Positions 1 through 10,799 are shown, counted from the first letter of the stretch. The stretch is DNA of 64,000 nucleotides from Lepidostoma basale (GCA_022606425.2 JAHDVF020000903.1:930001-994000); one strand, 5' to 3'. Made by a program: numbers and translations. Notes: generated by a model not told the origin, from the sequence alone.

Positions 1-324
1 TTTGAGTAACAAGAAGAAATTAGAATGGTGTATGACAGTATATTGCAAAATGTTAACGGTGTGCTCCTTTTGTGTTTGAGTTACATTTTCGCAATCAATG
101 ATAATCAATACGCATTTTCGTAATTAAGTGAGAATTGATCTAAAGGAGAAACACAAACAAATTTTCCGCCGTGACCCGGTATGACGACTGAAAGAATCAC
201 ATGATTTCAGGCTTAGTTATGACGGAGTTAGCCCGCTAATAAACGCTAACCACTTACCCAAGTTGCAAGAGCCCTGTCGAATTATTAAACTGCATAAATT
301 CATATACCCAAATAATAAACGGGT

Positions 325-390
325 AATCAAGATAGTTTGGACACACGGAAAGAATGAATGAAGAAGAAATGGTTAAGCAAGTTAACGTTA
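325..390 (+). mobile_element. RTE-A fragment, MERM region
   Basis: Conceptual translation gives FGHTERMNEEEMVK, matching the GHMERMxEERMVKK block in the C-terminal part of the RTE-A non-LTR polyprotein found elsewhere in this window (for example 62120-62160). Only about 20 codons survive, with a stop in place of the W of RWFGH. It is a decayed scrap with no function of its own. Confidence 0.55.
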
Positions 391-454
391 AACTATAAAA
401 ATAATAAATAAAGCGTATGGTCACGATGTACTCGTATATGTGAGATGTAAAAGA

Positions 455-615
455 TGTTAAAGAGAAGTGCACGGCGACCGCAACTACGGTGGAAGGATGA
501 TCTAAACAGACACGTCGAAATAATCTGCACAGGACAGAATGACATGGAAGCAAATGGAGGAGGCATTTGTCCAGGAGTGGACGGGAATAGGCTGAAGAAA
601 GAAGAAAGAAAAAAA
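455..615 (+). mobile_element. RTE-B non-LTR retrotransposon 3' end
   Basis: This is the last 50 or so codons of the RTE-B polyprotein. It reads as RPQLRWKDDLNRHVE followed by CTGQNDMEANG in a shifted frame. The codons for TWMQSA seen in the better copy at 21575 are missing. It ends with the EWTGIG-type terminus and an A/G-rich GAA-repeat tail (590-620). It is a 5'-truncated, internally deleted insertion. The polyprotein normally supplies endonuclease and reverse transcriptase for target-primed reverse transcription, but neither domain is present here. Confidence 0.75.
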
Positions 616-671
616 AGAAATGGAAAATAAATTTAAGATAAATCTAAGGCGTTAAAATTGTAGAATTCCAT

Positions 672-912
672 AACGACGAAAAATTTTATGAATTTTATGA
701 AAAACACTGTTTTTTACATTTGTGTTTGTTTTCTCGACATGTTTCGAAGGCTTACTACTTACTTTTAGGTTATTGCACTCAGTATGTAATTATTTTGGTT
801 AGTTATATCGTTCTCCCGATAATGAATGTGTAAGCTTTCGAAACATGTCGAGAAAAATAAATTTAAAAGTGAAAAAAAAAACAGTATTTTAATTCATAAA
901 AATTCGTAAAAT
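672..912 (+). repeat. Palindromic repeat, family E, hammerhead-like
   Basis: Inverted-dimer repeat. The outer arms contain AAAACACTG (left) and its complement ACAGTATTTT (right), and the inner arms carry TTCTCGACATGTTTCGAAGG and its partner. On the plus strand, 811-854 folds as a decayed hammerhead: stem I TTCTC (811-815) with GAGAA (850-854), core CCGATAA (816-822), a stem II remnant, GAAA (840-843) and CATGTC (844-849). The core departs from CUGANGA at U4 and G8, so self-cleavage is doubtful. The left arm has lost its core box. Confidence 0.5.
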
Positions 913-916
913 GAAA

Positions 917-1112
917 TAGAAGAAGACCGAAGAAAACGTAGCACGATCAAATTAATCAAATATATTATTAAATGTCGGCCACTTTAGGAATCTGAGAAGT
1001 TGACGCACGTGCATGACACGATGAATGAATTCGCGATGTTGGAAATAACAGTATGGCCGTCCATTATTTCTGCCTTCCCCTTCGAGGAGACGTCGTGAGG
1101 TTTGGTTAGTTT
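917..1112 (+). mobile_element. RTE-A 3' end fragment
   Basis: Reads GRPRKT-type sequence (RRPKKT) then HDQ-NQI. It continues through the CMTR-MNxEE block and the terminal coding/3'UTR stretch found in all RTE-A copies (CCTTCCCCTTCGAGGAGACG, then GTGAGGTTTGGTTAG). Several frame breaks are present. It abuts the E palindrome with only a few bases between, so one probably inserted next to the other. Confidence 0.7.
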
Positions 1113-1254
1113 ATTTAAGCATAAATTCAATTAAAAAAAATTCGGAACGTAATATAATCGTACATTGCAAAGACATGATCATAATTTATTATTATTAAAT
1201 AAATAATCTTTCAAACATAATATACTTCTTTTAACACCATTTGGAAAACTCCAG

Positions 1255-1535
1255 GTGGTTATTAAAAGGAGTCTCTGCTCATTATTTAATCTCTTTTGCC
1301 CCCGTTTCTGGGCCATAACAGGCGTAATACCAATTAGACATAAAGTCGTTAGACGCAAATGGTTCTGGATCGGTCACATCCTGAGACAGAACCTAGCCTG
1401 CATCGCTTAGGGCGCATTGGACAGGTCCCTTGTGGGTGTAAAGAGGAAGCAAGACATATAGGTACACGCAGCATAGGCATAGATTAACGAGACGCTCTGA
1501 TTTACATCGATTGTTCAGAACAAGAAAAAAAGATT
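1255..1535 (+). mobile_element. RTE-like fragment, lineage F
   Basis: Translation gives RRKWFWIGHILRQNLACIA. The RW-x-GH-x-LR signature is typical of the region C-terminal to the RT domain in RTE-like non-LTR elements. A second, shorter copy lies at 41880-42065 and shares the WIGH and ACIA stretches. Both are full of stops. It ends in an AAG/GAA-rich tail near 1525. The lineage cannot be named from this remnant. Confidence 0.5.
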
Positions 1536-1617
1536 AAGAATAATTTTTGAGATGAAAAAATATATTTGTTTATAAAGAAAACCAATAAAGGATTTTCTAT
1601 TGGAATATTAAATACTA

Positions 1618-1866
1618 ACTAAATAACCATCACGCCATCTCTTCGAAAGGTTAGGCCGAAATAATTGACCACCACACTGTTTTTTCCTGACGCTTCTTCT
1701 CTCGCTTCCTCAACATTCATACATCGTATCATGCACGCACGTCAAAATTTCCGGATCCTCACATGACCGACATTCAATATTCGATTTATTTGAATTAGCC
1801 AAGTTTGCCTCGGTCTTCCTCTATTTCTAGTTCCTTCAGCATATATTTTTTTATAACCATTATTTC
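1618..1866 (-). mobile_element. RTE-A 3' end fragment
   Basis: Reverse-strand RTE-A terminus. The tail complement (TAACTAAATAACCATCACGCC) at 1618-1640 is followed inward by the CMTRCMNVEEARE region, the GRPRQT-like block and the end of the MVKK block. Small indels break the frame. It is 5'-truncated before the MERM motif. Confidence 0.75.
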
Positions 1867-2119
1867 TTATTTTAATGCAATATAACATGAAAAATATTAT
1901 CTGGAAAATGTACAGAAAAATATTTGTTTAATAATAAAAGAGAAATGCTTAGAACGGATACAACCTGTTGAGAAAATGTTTCAAATTCAGTAATATAAAA
2001 AAAATGAAAATGTTGGATTATAATATATATTCAGAGAATAACTATTTTATTTAAACTGTGTTATTTTTTTTATTTTAAGCTTTCGCATGAAGCACTTAAT
2101 TTGTGGTGTGACATTATTA

Positions 2120-2341
2120 AATAAAATAATAATACACGTTTAGTATTTGTATCTAAACCACCTTATTTGGTAACACCAACCGGTTTTGTTCCACCCGGAG
2201 CTTCGTCAGGGCGAGAGAGTAAACTAAACAAGTTTAGTTTAATCTCTCACCCTGTCGAAGCTCCGGCTGGAGCGAAACCGGTTGGTGTTACCCATTAAAG
2301 TGGTTTAGATTCAAATACTAAAAGCGTATTATTATTTTATT
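2120..2341. repeat. Palindromic repeat, family B, two opposed hammerhead-like motifs
   Basis: Inverted dimer with arms of about 100 bp around a centre near 2230. Plus strand: stem I CACC (248-251 of this kilobase block, i.e. 2248-2251) pairs with GGTG 2284-2287. The core is CTGTCGA 2252-2258, then an unpaired A, stem II GCTCC/GGAGC (2260-2264/2269-2273), GAAA 2274-2277 and CCGGTT 2278-2283. Minus strand: core CTGACGA (complement of 2203-2209) with stem I CGCC/GGTG, so the A-U pair of the plus copy is a G-U pair here. The minus copy has AAAA instead of GAAA. The pairing retained between diverged arms supports a real RNA fold. Whether either copy is active is unknown. Confidence 0.6.
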
Positions 2342-2540
2342 TGAGTTGAAACAGATTTAGTAGGAGAATTATATTATTGTATATACGTATCATATATTAC
2401 TAAATGCTATAGACGCTACGTTACTTATAAAATATCAATCAATGAAAAAGTTTGAGGATATTTACATTTATTTGGAAATTGCATTAATCAAATGTATATA
2501 AGGAATAAAATTAAACACTTTTTCACTTCGTATAATCCAT

Positions 2541-2586
2541 TTTATTTGAGTAAGTAGCGCCAACCGTGACTACTTACTCAAATAAA
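2541..2586. repeat. Short perfect inverted repeat
   Basis: Arms of 17 bp (2541-2557 and 2570-2586) are perfectly complementary around a 12-base spacer, CGCCAACCGTGA. The spacer holds a CCAAC block resembling the family B centre, so this may be a collapsed palindromic element. No other feature explains it. Confidence 0.6.
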
Positions 2587-2642
2587 GTAGTTTATTCTTA
2601 GTAAAAAGGCGTTTAAATTTATTTTTAAATATGTCAAGAGAA

Positions 2643-2922
2643 AAAAAAGGTCACTGACATCATCCACCGGGTGGCGACTCTAAAATGGCAATGGGCAGGT
2701 CACGTAGCCAGAAGCTCAGATGAAAATGGACAAGAAGAATGCTGACTTGGAGACCGTGGACGGCAAAGAGAAGTGCAGGTCGACGATGATCTGAATAGAC
2801 ACGTCGGAATAACCTGGATGCCGTCTGCACAGGACAGAGTAACATGGAAGCGAATGGAGGAAGCCTTTGTCCAGGAGTGGACGGATATAGGCTCAGGAAG
2901 AAGAAAAAGAAGAAGATGTAAA
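2643..2922 (+). mobile_element. RTE-B non-LTR retrotransposon 3' end
   Basis: Translation runs IIHRVATLKWQWAGHVARSSDE, then in shifted frames RPWTAK, DDLNRHVGITWM and TWKRMEEAFVQEWTDIG, followed by an AAG-repeat tail (2890-2916). This is the same C-terminal domain as the cleaner copy at 21575-21860. At least two frameshifts (near 2725 and 2785) make it a pseudogene. The start coincides with an A-rich run, as expected for a 5' truncation. Confidence 0.8.
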
Positions 2923-3547
2923 ACCACCAAGTAATGATTTCATATCAAAGATTATAATAAGGGAGTTTATTTTATTATAATATCTCCTTAAATTATGATT
3001 AAAATATCAAAGCTATAATTTACATAATTTTGGTTGTCTCTTAGATATATAATATTCTATTATATATATATAGTGTTAGGTATCATAAAACAACACCATT
3101 TCAATGCACTAAAACTCACACCGTAATCATTTTCCTAACCTAATGCATACTCGTACACGTAATTATTTTCGAAGATTGATGACGCTGTAGACGTGTTCTC
3201 GTCACATAGTAAATTATTTCCAGCTCTTAATTGGAGTTTGATATTTACCGAACCGGCAGATGTTAATATGCATAAAGAAAACCGAACCAAATATCGTGAT
3301 CTTCATATCATAGCCAAGGCCCTGGCTGTCTCGACTCTTACATAATTGAGGATTTCTCTGCATAAGATTTGTTTGTACTCGCGTTATCGTGCATCAGAGT
3401 AAGCAAATCTAATTTTTAACATCACCTATTCTCATCAAGGAAGTGAGTATAAAAAACTGGCGAAAACAAAATTGTAGAAATGTAATCGTGGAACCAATTT
3501 TGTGTTAATAGATTGCGAAAATTCTTTAATCGAATAAATGGTAACCG

Positions 3548-4365
3548 TTAAATTAACAACAACAACAACAACAAACCATCACGCCCTTTCACCGCAGGGG
3601 TAGGCAGAGATAATGGACCGCCACACTACTCTATCCTGACATACCTCTCTAGCTTCCTCCACATTCATACATCGAGTCAATTCTTCCGGCTTCTGACATG
3701 ACCAACCTTTAATATTTGATTAATTTGGTCATGCCTTGTTTTCCTCGGTCTACCTCGACTCCTTAGTCCATTTACATCGTTAACGTATTCTTTTTTAACC
3801 ATTCTTTCTTCACCCATGCGCTCCATATGTCCAAACCAACGCAGCGATCCTTTCATAATTTTGTTCATAATACCTTATTTTGCTCTACATTCCTTCCTAA
3901 TATCAGCATTTGAGAATCTGTCGTACATCGTTCTATCACACATACGTCTTAGGGACCACATCTTTACCGCATTTATTCTGCTCTCATCTTTCTTCTGCCA
4001 ATTCCATGCTTCGCTTCCATACATAAGGGTTGGGACCAGAACTCCATTGTGAACGGCCATTTTCGCTTTCATTGATAGATTCTTGTTTCCAATAACTACT
4101 TTTAAATCTCCATTCACTTTGTTACCCGCACCAACCCTTCTTTCAACATTACTGTCCATTCGGCCATCCGCTGTGAACATGCTACTTAAATACAAAAATT
4201 CCCTCACCTGTTCCAAGTTCTCTTCATTTACACTTTTAATACAAACTGTCATTTGCTCTTCCCTTTCAAAAACTAACACCTTTGACTTTCCGACATTCAT
4301 CATTAAATTTTTCGACTTGCATACCTCATGCATTCTCGACACCAAGACTTGTAATTCGTCCGTTA
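3548..4365 (-). mobile_element. RTE-A non-LTR fragment, TTG-tailed subfamily, reaching into RT
   Basis: One of the longer RTE-A copies. In transcript order, 4345-3875 encodes VSRMHEVCKSKNLMMNVGKSK (just after the RT YADD box), then the LYLSSMF block, ERRVGAGNKVNGDLKVV, VPTLMYGSEAWNWQKKDESRINAV and MWSLRRMCDRTMYDRFSNADIRKEC. A second frame (3868-3677) gives MNKIMKGSLRWFGHMERM, KEYVNDVNGLRSRGRPRKTRHDQINQI. The 3' tail is a TTG repeat (complement of 3551-3577), unlike the GTTA repeat of most copies. The RT catalytic residues and the endonuclease are missing. One frameshift separates the two frames. Codon and motif order match the family throughout. Confidence 0.85.
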
Positions 4366-4389
4366 AATTAACAACACATTTAATATCAC

Positions 4390-4660
4390 ATTATTTTATT
4401 AAACGCTTTTAAATAATGCCGTGACAGCTGTTTCGCCAACCGATGTTGGCATCATCAGGTGTTACAAACAACTTTTGACAGTTGTTTGTAACACTAGCAA
4501 CATTGGTTGACGAAACAGCTGTCGCAAAATTCACAAAAAGCGTATAATAAAAAAAGAGGTATTATAACAGTATTGGAAATTTAACTGTTAATAAAAATGA
4601 AGTATCATAGTGTTTCTGCCAAAACAATGGACTATATAATATTATTGTAATTACACTTTT
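4390..4660. repeat. Palindromic repeat, family A, hammerhead-like, with conserved tail
   Basis: Inverted dimer (4390-4550) plus a tail. Minus strand: core CTGATGA (complement of 4452-4458) is canonical. Stem II is GCCAAC/GTTGGC, followed by GAAA (complement of 4431-4434) and CAGCTGTC (complement of 4423-4430). Stem I is weak here: CAC against ACG. The plus-strand arm (4491-4524) has lost the core (CTAGCAA). Downstream, 4600-4650 holds the family A tail TATCATAGTGTTTCTGCC, AAAACAATGGACTAT, shared with 6790-6825, 14470-14505 and, inverted, 22028-22075. Confidence 0.6.
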
Positions 4661-5614
4661 TTTGTAAATATAAATACAGCGTTACACCGACAATTTATTC
4701 GGTTAATATTTGGTTTGAAGGAGGAGCCTTTTGAAGCCTTGAGATTTGTAGGAGTTTTAAAACTAAAGAATAAAGGGTGCTCTGACCAAATCGCGTCAAA
4801 ATGTAAAAGTTGTGGAAAAGTGTGTGCACTGCTAAATTATAACAATAGTGTGAAAACCAAGTTCCATAATGCCTCGTGAAAGTTGAATCCATAAGTGTAC
4901 GAAAGAGCTGAAGGGGTTAAATGCTGGCGCCAAAATGAGAGTAGTATCAGTAAACTGTTTTGTGTATGTAAATATATGTTAATTTACTATATTATTTGCA
5001 GACCTTGAACAGGAATTTCAGGTATTATGATAATACTAGATATAGTATGTATTAACGCTGTATGTGAAATGATATTAAAATAAATTGGAATAACTTTAAG
5101 GTTTTGATTATGAAAACTGAGATAACGTGGCAGTTCTGAAACAAAATCCAAACGTAACAATTCAACCCAATTTTTAATGTCAATATACATTTGACACGAT
5201 GTGTGAATTTAGAGAAAGATGTAGAAGTATGTAAAGATATTACAGGGTGTCGAAAGATAATTACTGCCCTTTCGAGGAAAAGTGAAAGTTTGCCATTTTG
5301 TTAAGTGTGAAAAAACAGTTTTGATATTGTAAGTATTATATAAAGGAAAACATATTGGAAAACGTATAAGATTATTCACACGTTTTTATTGGTGATAGAA
5401 ACATAAAATCAAGCTCACTAAATGTCATCAAAATGTTTTACCTCAAATGTTTATTTTGCCAGAAATAAATTTGGTACCTAATTACGCTGATTTGATGTAC
5501 CCAGGAAATATTGATTAAATAATGAATAGAATAATTTAATCCTAGATCTCAATTAGGTTCACAATCAATTAATTTTTGTATACATAAGCTGATATTTTTG
5601 GGATAATCAAATGA
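4661..5614. other. No recognisable feature
   Basis: AT-rich stretch. Open frames here (for example 4695-4892 and 4987-5190, minus) have no recognisable motif and composition like the surrounding non-coding DNA. I see no gene or repeat related to the rest of the window. Confidence 0.5.
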
Positions 5615-5870
5615 TTTTACTGAAATCTCTTGATGGAAGTTCATTTTAAATGATAATTAAATAAAACGATGTTTTTTTAACTACTTCCACTTTTGTCTTT
5701 ATTTCGACAGTGACCAGTTTCGTCAGGCTCACTGGCATCGACAGACTGATCTGACCCAGCCCGTCGATATCAGCAAGCCTGGCGAAACCGGTCGCTGTCG
5801 AAAAAAATAATTGTCGAAAAAAGAGAAAAGTGGAAGTAATTTAAAAAAATCGTTTTATTTAATTATCATG
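5615..5870. repeat. Palindromic repeat, family C, two opposed hammerhead-like motifs
   Basis: The left flank 5618-5648 carries the terminal motif shared by several palindromes (CTTGATGGAAGTTCATTTT). Arms TACTTCCACTTTTGTCTTTA and its complement enclose the centre. Minus strand: CAGT + CTGTCGA, stem II, GAAA, CTGGTC, ACTG, with a four-pair Watson-Crick stem I. Plus strand: 5756-5796, core degraded to CCGTCGA but GAAACCGGTC and GCTG retained. Compared with the copy at 30730, stem I changes from CAGU/GCUG to CAGU/ACUG and remains paired. The core has U at position 6 where hammerheads have A. Confidence 0.6.
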
Positions 5871-6654
5871 ATATTTTTGTGTTGTAAATATGAAAACAAA
5901 ATATGGTTTATAAATGACCAAGAAAAAATAAAATCCTAATAAAGCAATAGTGAAAGCGATTTTTGAAGCAAAGTTACATTAATTTTAGCGAAAACGTTGT
6001 TTTAATATTGCATTTTTTTCATGTAGATAAATTTGCTAGATTAAATTCATTGTGTAAATAATAACGCCATGTGGATTAAATTTCATATAATGTTTTTGTA
6101 GATAATTGACAGATCAATACATTTTCACTGTTTCAAATTTCGTATTTAATAATTTAAAAAACATAAATGAATTACCTATATGTTATACTTAAAAATATAT
6201 ATTTTTTGCATTATTTCATAAAAAAAGATACAGTTATTTAGCAACATGTCATATTAAAAATAATTCACCATTAAAATTTGGATTATAAATAATACGAGTA
6301 AAATCGTGTTGAAGTTAGAAATCCTATAAATGAAATCTCTTTGTCAACTTTACCAAAACAGGCATATTTGAAAACCCATGCCAGGAAATCGAAAGACACT
6401 TTAAGAGTCGACCTTAGATTGGGTTAGTAGTAAACCATTCATATTTCATCCACAATGGCACATTTTGACCACTCGGATCGAGCCAATATTCAAAATTCAA
6501 TAATGCACATATTCTGTAACATTTGATGAATGGCTATTTATGAATGAAAATTTGCATTTGAAATACAAAATACGAGTATTGCGGCATCTTTTATACCATT
6601 ATGATTGTTGCAATTTTTTTAATTTTTTTTATTCTAAAATATATATAAGTTATT

Positions 6655-6835
6655 CATTGTCAGGTGTTACAATAAACTTGATGATGCCAACACCGTTTGG
6701 CGAAACAGCTGTCGCGACACTCTCAGTGAATAAAAATAAATTGTGATATTATAAGAGGGTTATAAATTTTAACAGTAATGCTGTTGAAGTATCATAGTGT
6801 TTCGGCCAAAACAATGGACTATTTAATTAACATGT
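6655..6835 (+). repeat. Family A monomer, hammerhead-like, with tail
   Basis: A single arm, not a dimer. The core TTGATGA (6679-6685) is one change from CTGATGA. Stem II is GCCAAC/TTTGGC, followed by GAAA (6702-6705), CAGCTGTC and then GCGACAC. The tail continues to TATCATAGTGTTTCGGCC and AAAACAATGGACTATTTA at 6790-6825, giving the best view of the family A 3' region. Confidence 0.6.
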
Positions 6836-6839
6836 TAAT

Positions 6840-7690
6840 TAATTTGATGAAACTTTAACTCTCTAACTCTAATTTTTTTAAAATTATTTCGATGACTAAT
6901 GAATTGTACAAAAAGTATCATAATTTATTGAATTATTTAAAAAAACACCTCCAAATCTATAATTATTGGTTAAGGATACTAATCAAGTACTATTCGTGGC
7001 TAAAATTAATCCAAATAGATTTAAAATATTGTATGGTATTTTTTTTTACTTTTAAATCTATTTTTCTCGAAGGTTTTATATTATCATAATCGGGAGAAAG
7101 ATGTTCACTTAAGGAATTCCTAATCAATACTTATAAAACAATATATTTGACCTAAACAGGTACATACTTGTCAAGTATGTGTTATTTTTTTTAAATTGAA
7201 GCAATGTTTTTATTTTCTGAAAAACCTTATTAAATTTTACAATAAAAAAAATATATACATAAGATTGGAGGGAAATTTTACTTTTGAAACATCATTGAGA
7301 ATTCATTATGCATCAAAGAAAAAACGTATAAAAGGCATTATCTGTGCAAATACAGTATTTTTTTTATATATTACAGGTAAATAATTTAAACATTGAAATG
7401 TCCATTTCATCTTGATAGTAACAACGGCTGTTAATTCAATTAGTGAACTGATCTGTAGGTTGGCGAATCTGATGGAAAATCGGATCCGATAACCTTGATA
7501 TTTTTCCGATAAAAATTATATCTATTGATTTGAAATAAATAAATAAAGTGAAGTTGCTATATTTAAATATTATACTTTTATTATATTCTTAATATGTGAA
7601 TAATAATTCGTTTAAAAAGTCCAAATCTGGATCCAGAACAATGTTGTATGTAGAATATCCTCGAGACCACACAAATAATCAATTAGTATG
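6840..7690. other. No recognisable feature
   Basis: Very AT-rich sequence with short chance open frames (6892-7089, 7196-7384) rich in Lys, Asn, Phe and Tyr codons, as random AT-rich DNA gives. No repeat relation to other parts of the window was seen. Confidence 0.5.
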
Positions 7691-8100
7691 AACAGAGTTT
7701 ATATGGGGTTCAAAAGGGTAGTAGGGCTACGATGGGGTATGTTATGCTGGAAAGCATGCCTCTAAGAAATGTCGTAAGGCGCCATGTTGCATTTACAACA
7801 GCAACACTACTATCAAGTCCAACTCTCTAGCGTCCACGAGAGGTCTTTTAAAGACCCCGCGAACCCCGCGCAATGTTGCACATATAACTTAATGCCATAG
7901 CAGATAGAGAGAGGACGAATGGCGAGCTTCCAGCGCCATAAAACTGGATACACCCAGCTAAGGGAAGGTAACCCCGACAGAAAATCCTCCAGAGAAGGCA
8001 AGGGGATACCACTCTGGATATTTTTCCCCAGGTCATCACTATGAGGGTGATAGTCAACGTTGGGGAGACCTGACAAGACACAGACAGAAAAAGAAGAAGA
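7690..8100 (+). mobile_element. Probable non-LTR 3' end, lineage unclear
   Basis: This block is GC-richer than its surroundings. It ends at 8060-8090 with NVGET, stop, then an A/G-rich GAAGAAG tail. This resembles the VIANVGGT terminus of RTE-C (31350-31385) with its GAAGAAG tail. Upstream sequence has no long frame on the plus strand. An 87-codon frame on the opposite strand (8076-7813) is probably a shadow. The assignment rests mainly on the terminus and tail. Confidence 0.4.
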
Positions 8101-8308
8101 GTTTATATGAAAATTTCGAAGTCAACGTAATAAAATTTGTTTAATTTAATTTCCAACTAAAATAAATGCATTTTATTTGGTTATTTTTGCGATGACATGT
8201 TTTTTTAAATACATATCTAAAAGTTATATTATATTAAAACTGAAATATTAATACTATTATATAAAGTCGTTTTCTAGAAGGGATGTTCGAGTTGTCGAGT
8301 GAGATAAT

Positions 8309-8469
8309 ATGAAGGGGGGCAAGGAATGTGCTTTTACATGTAGTGTTACTATAACGGCACCCCTGGAAATGATACAAAGTCAATTGCAAGAAAAGGAGAT
8401 ATATAGGCCCACTTCTGCGATACATACATTTTCTTGTCATGAATACGAAGAAGAAAAAGATTTTGAAAA
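8309..8469 (+). other. Possible exon with good splice donor
   Basis: An open frame with mixed composition encodes a soluble-looking peptide with PLEMIQSQLQEKEIYRP and CHEYEEEKDFEK. It ends exactly at a consensus donor, AAAAG|GTAAGA (8469|8470). No acceptor or upstream exon was identified. The family is not recognised and it lies directly 5' of an RTE-A copy, so it could be older repeat sequence. Low confidence. Confidence 0.2.
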
Positions 8470-8535
8470 GGTAAGAAATGATCTGCGTCAATTCATTACC
8501 TCATGTGATTTGTTTCTAAGATCACCACCGTAGTA

Positions 8536-9145
8536 CAAAAATATTGTTTACAAGAGACGGAAAAATAGAGAAAGACATTGAAAGAAGGGTTTGTGCTGGG
8601 AATAAAATAAATGGCGCACTCAAAGTCATTACTGCAAATAGAAATATATCCACAGAAGCGAAAATTGCAGTACACAACGGAGTTCCAGTGCCAACTCTCA
8701 TGTATGGAAGTGAAGCTTGGAGCTGGCAAAAGAAGGATGAAAGCAGGATAAACGCCGTAGAAATGAGATCACTAAGAAGAATATGCGGGAAAATGTTGTA
8801 TGATAGAATACCGAACGATGAAATAAGAGAGAAATGTAAGGCAGATGACTGCATAATGGATAAAATTAAAAAAGGATCCTTGAGATGGTTTGGACCTATG
8901 GAACGCATGGATGAGAGAAGAATGGTTAAAAAGTTGTACACAAGCAGCGTGAGTGGAAAAAGAAGCCGAGGACGACCGAGGAAAACATGGCATGACCAAA
9001 TGAATCAATTACTAAAAGGCGGCCACATTCGAAGTCGGAATAATCGACGTGCGTGCATGGTACGATGTATGAATGTAGAGGAAGCCCGAAAGGTATGCCA
9101 GGACAAAGCATTGCAAATGGCGTGATGGTTAGTTAGTTTTGTTTT
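8536..9145 (+). mobile_element. RTE-A non-LTR retrotransposon C-terminal region, longest open copy
   Basis: A continuous 193-codon frame (8544-9125) covers the post-RT region of RTE-A. Order: FTRDGKIEKDIERRVCAGNK (residues 2-21), VPTLMYGSEAWSWQKKDES (48-66), MRSLRRICGKMLYDRIPNDE (74-93), MDKIKKGSLRWFGPMERMDE (106-125), KRSRGRPRKTWHDQMNQLLK (136-155), RNNRRACMVRCMNVEEARKV (162-181). It ends with GCGTGATGGTTAGTTAG. RT catalytic and endonuclease domains are absent, so this is a 5'-truncated insertion. It differs from the other RTE-A copies (SSVSGKRS for NDVNGTRN), indicating a separate subfamily. The uninterrupted frame suggests relative youth. Confidence 0.85.
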
Positions 9146-9149
9146 GTTT

Positions 9150-9815
9150 AAGAAAGCATCTTTCATCTGATAAATTTCATGTAATAACAAAAAAGTATGT
9201 ATAATTTTTAAAACCCTTTTTATCTTGGTATATTTTGTATTAAATATGTGAAAAATCCCAAGAACTTTTAATCGGAACAAGAGTATGTGGTTTTTATTAT
9301 GTTTAATATCTCAGTTAAATTTTTGTTTTAAAAACGTTTTTGATCTGTCTGTAGAAAGAAAAAGAATGAGTAAGATCCATTTATTGGTATAATAATGAAT
9401 AAAAAAATATAATATTAAAAATGGTAATCTCCTACTATAATATTATATTTAAAAACAAAATACACATTTTTAAGTTGAATTCATTTTTAATTCAAACCTT
9501 CTATTATTTTTTATTTATTTTATTTGAACACAAAGTGATGGTGAATATAGAAGAGATTATTTTTATGTTTTCAAATTCATAAGATTCCTGCTCATTTTAA
9601 ATGGATACTTTTGTATTTATTGTTTTTTTTTATTTTTTATACAATATTTATTGTTTTTTACACAATAAACATTTTTTAAATAAAGTAAATTAGTTACAAT
9701 AGTAGTTTAAAAATATTGACTATTAATTCGTGAGTTAAATTTACATATACTGTATATGATTTTATTACACGTACTAAGTGTAATTAGTATAAGTTGACAA
9801 AGTATTGAAAACAAA
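9150..9815. other. No recognisable feature
   Basis: AT-rich filler with homopolymer T runs. No coding signature and no repeat relation found. Confidence 0.5.
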
Positions 9816-9817
9816 TT

Positions 9818-10022
9818 TATCAAACTAACTAACTAACCATTACGCCGTTTTCCGAAGGGGTGAGCAGAGAGGATGAACTGAGATTTCTGAGATTCCTCTA
9901 CATTCATACAGTGCACATGCACGTCCACGATTTTTCCGATTTTGAATGTAGGCGTTTTTAAATCATTTATTAATTTGGTCGTCCTCGGCTTATTTTTCCA
10001 CCAATACTGCTTTTTTAATCAT
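9818..10022 (-). mobile_element. RTE-A 3' end fragment
   Basis: Begins (in plus orientation) with ACTAACTAACCATTACGCCG, the complement of the GTTA tail and terminal stretch. It then gives degraded CMxV-EE and a block near 9970 matching the HDQ region. It is heavily diverged with large deletions. Confidence 0.65.
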
Positions 10023-10456
10023 GTTAAAACAAAAATAATATTTAGATTTTTAACGGAAAGTTAATCACAGTACCTCCTTTCGTTTAGATTTGTATTACCG
10101 AACATATTCTGATCCTTCTTAGAAGAAATAATAAACCACAAGTAAACCATCAACAGGTATTCAAAACAGTGAATATATTATTTTAATAGCGTATTATTCT
10201 AATTAACTAACAAATACATATTAAACAATGAACGAAGTTTGGCTACGTCGTTTAAAAGGCTTCAATGCGAAAATAAATATGGCTTAAATTTGTCTATTTA
10301 CCTCTTTTATATAATATAATATAATAACGTACAGCTTAATATTGTAGATACAACTGGTATCGGCTGATTTTATTTTAATAAAAATAAATATTTTTTAATA
10401 AATACTAATATTAATAAATGAATTTTCTTCGTTCATTAAATAATAAAACAATTGAT
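10023..10456. other. No recognisable feature
   Basis: AT-rich sequence between an RTE-A end and a SINE. Nothing coding or repeated was recognised. Confidence 0.45.
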
Positions 10457-10790
10457 GACCTTCGTGGCAGAGTGGCAAGAGCTATGTGCCACACCAAAGG
10501 TCCCGGGTTCGATTACCGGAGATGGCAGTGTGATTGTGATCTGTGGTCTGGTGTCAAATTCACGTGACAATAAAATGACCATAGACTAGCCACCTTTCAC
10601 ATGTCATGGGAATCAATAGATAAAAAAATTGTATACAGCTATTGGGTTCAAATAACCTGCTGTATACAAATGTGGAAAGCAACGGGAAACTACCGCATTA
10701 AAAATGCTCAAATAGCATCCCAATAACCAGCAAATATGTTAATAAACTTTGATGCAAACCAATCCCCAGGATTGAAACAAAATAAAAACA
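10457..10790 (+). mobile_element. tRNA-derived SINE, near full length
   Basis: The head (GACCTTCGTGGCAGAGTGGC) holds a Pol III A box, TGGCAGAGTGG (10465-10475), and a B box, GGTTCGATTAC (10506-10516). A tRNA-unrelated body follows (GGTCTGGTGT..CACGTGACAATAAAATG). The 3' part contains TACAGCTATTGGGTTC.. and CCAATCCCCAGGATTG. The copy at 38769-39105 aligns over its whole length. This makes it a mobilised Pol III repeat and not a tRNA gene, because no cloverleaf acceptor stem closes. Confidence 0.85.
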
Positions 10791-10799
10791 CAATAACTA

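Noticed and set aside
2120..2341. Rho-independent terminator or bacterial attenuator
   Set aside because: The hairpin-rich palindromes recur as dispersed repeats in a eukaryotic retroelement landscape. A prokaryotic reading has no support.
5649..5869. Solo LTR or tandem LTR pair
   Set aside because: The halves are inverted, not direct, and there is no TG..CA boundary or primer-binding site.
7813..8081. Two overlapping 77-87 codon frames on the minus strand
   Set aside because: No recognisable motif. The plus strand has a retroelement-like terminus and tail, so these are probably shadows.
10457..10530. tRNA gene
   Set aside because: A and B boxes are present but the acceptor and anticodon stems do not close, and the segment continues into a SINE body found in other copies.
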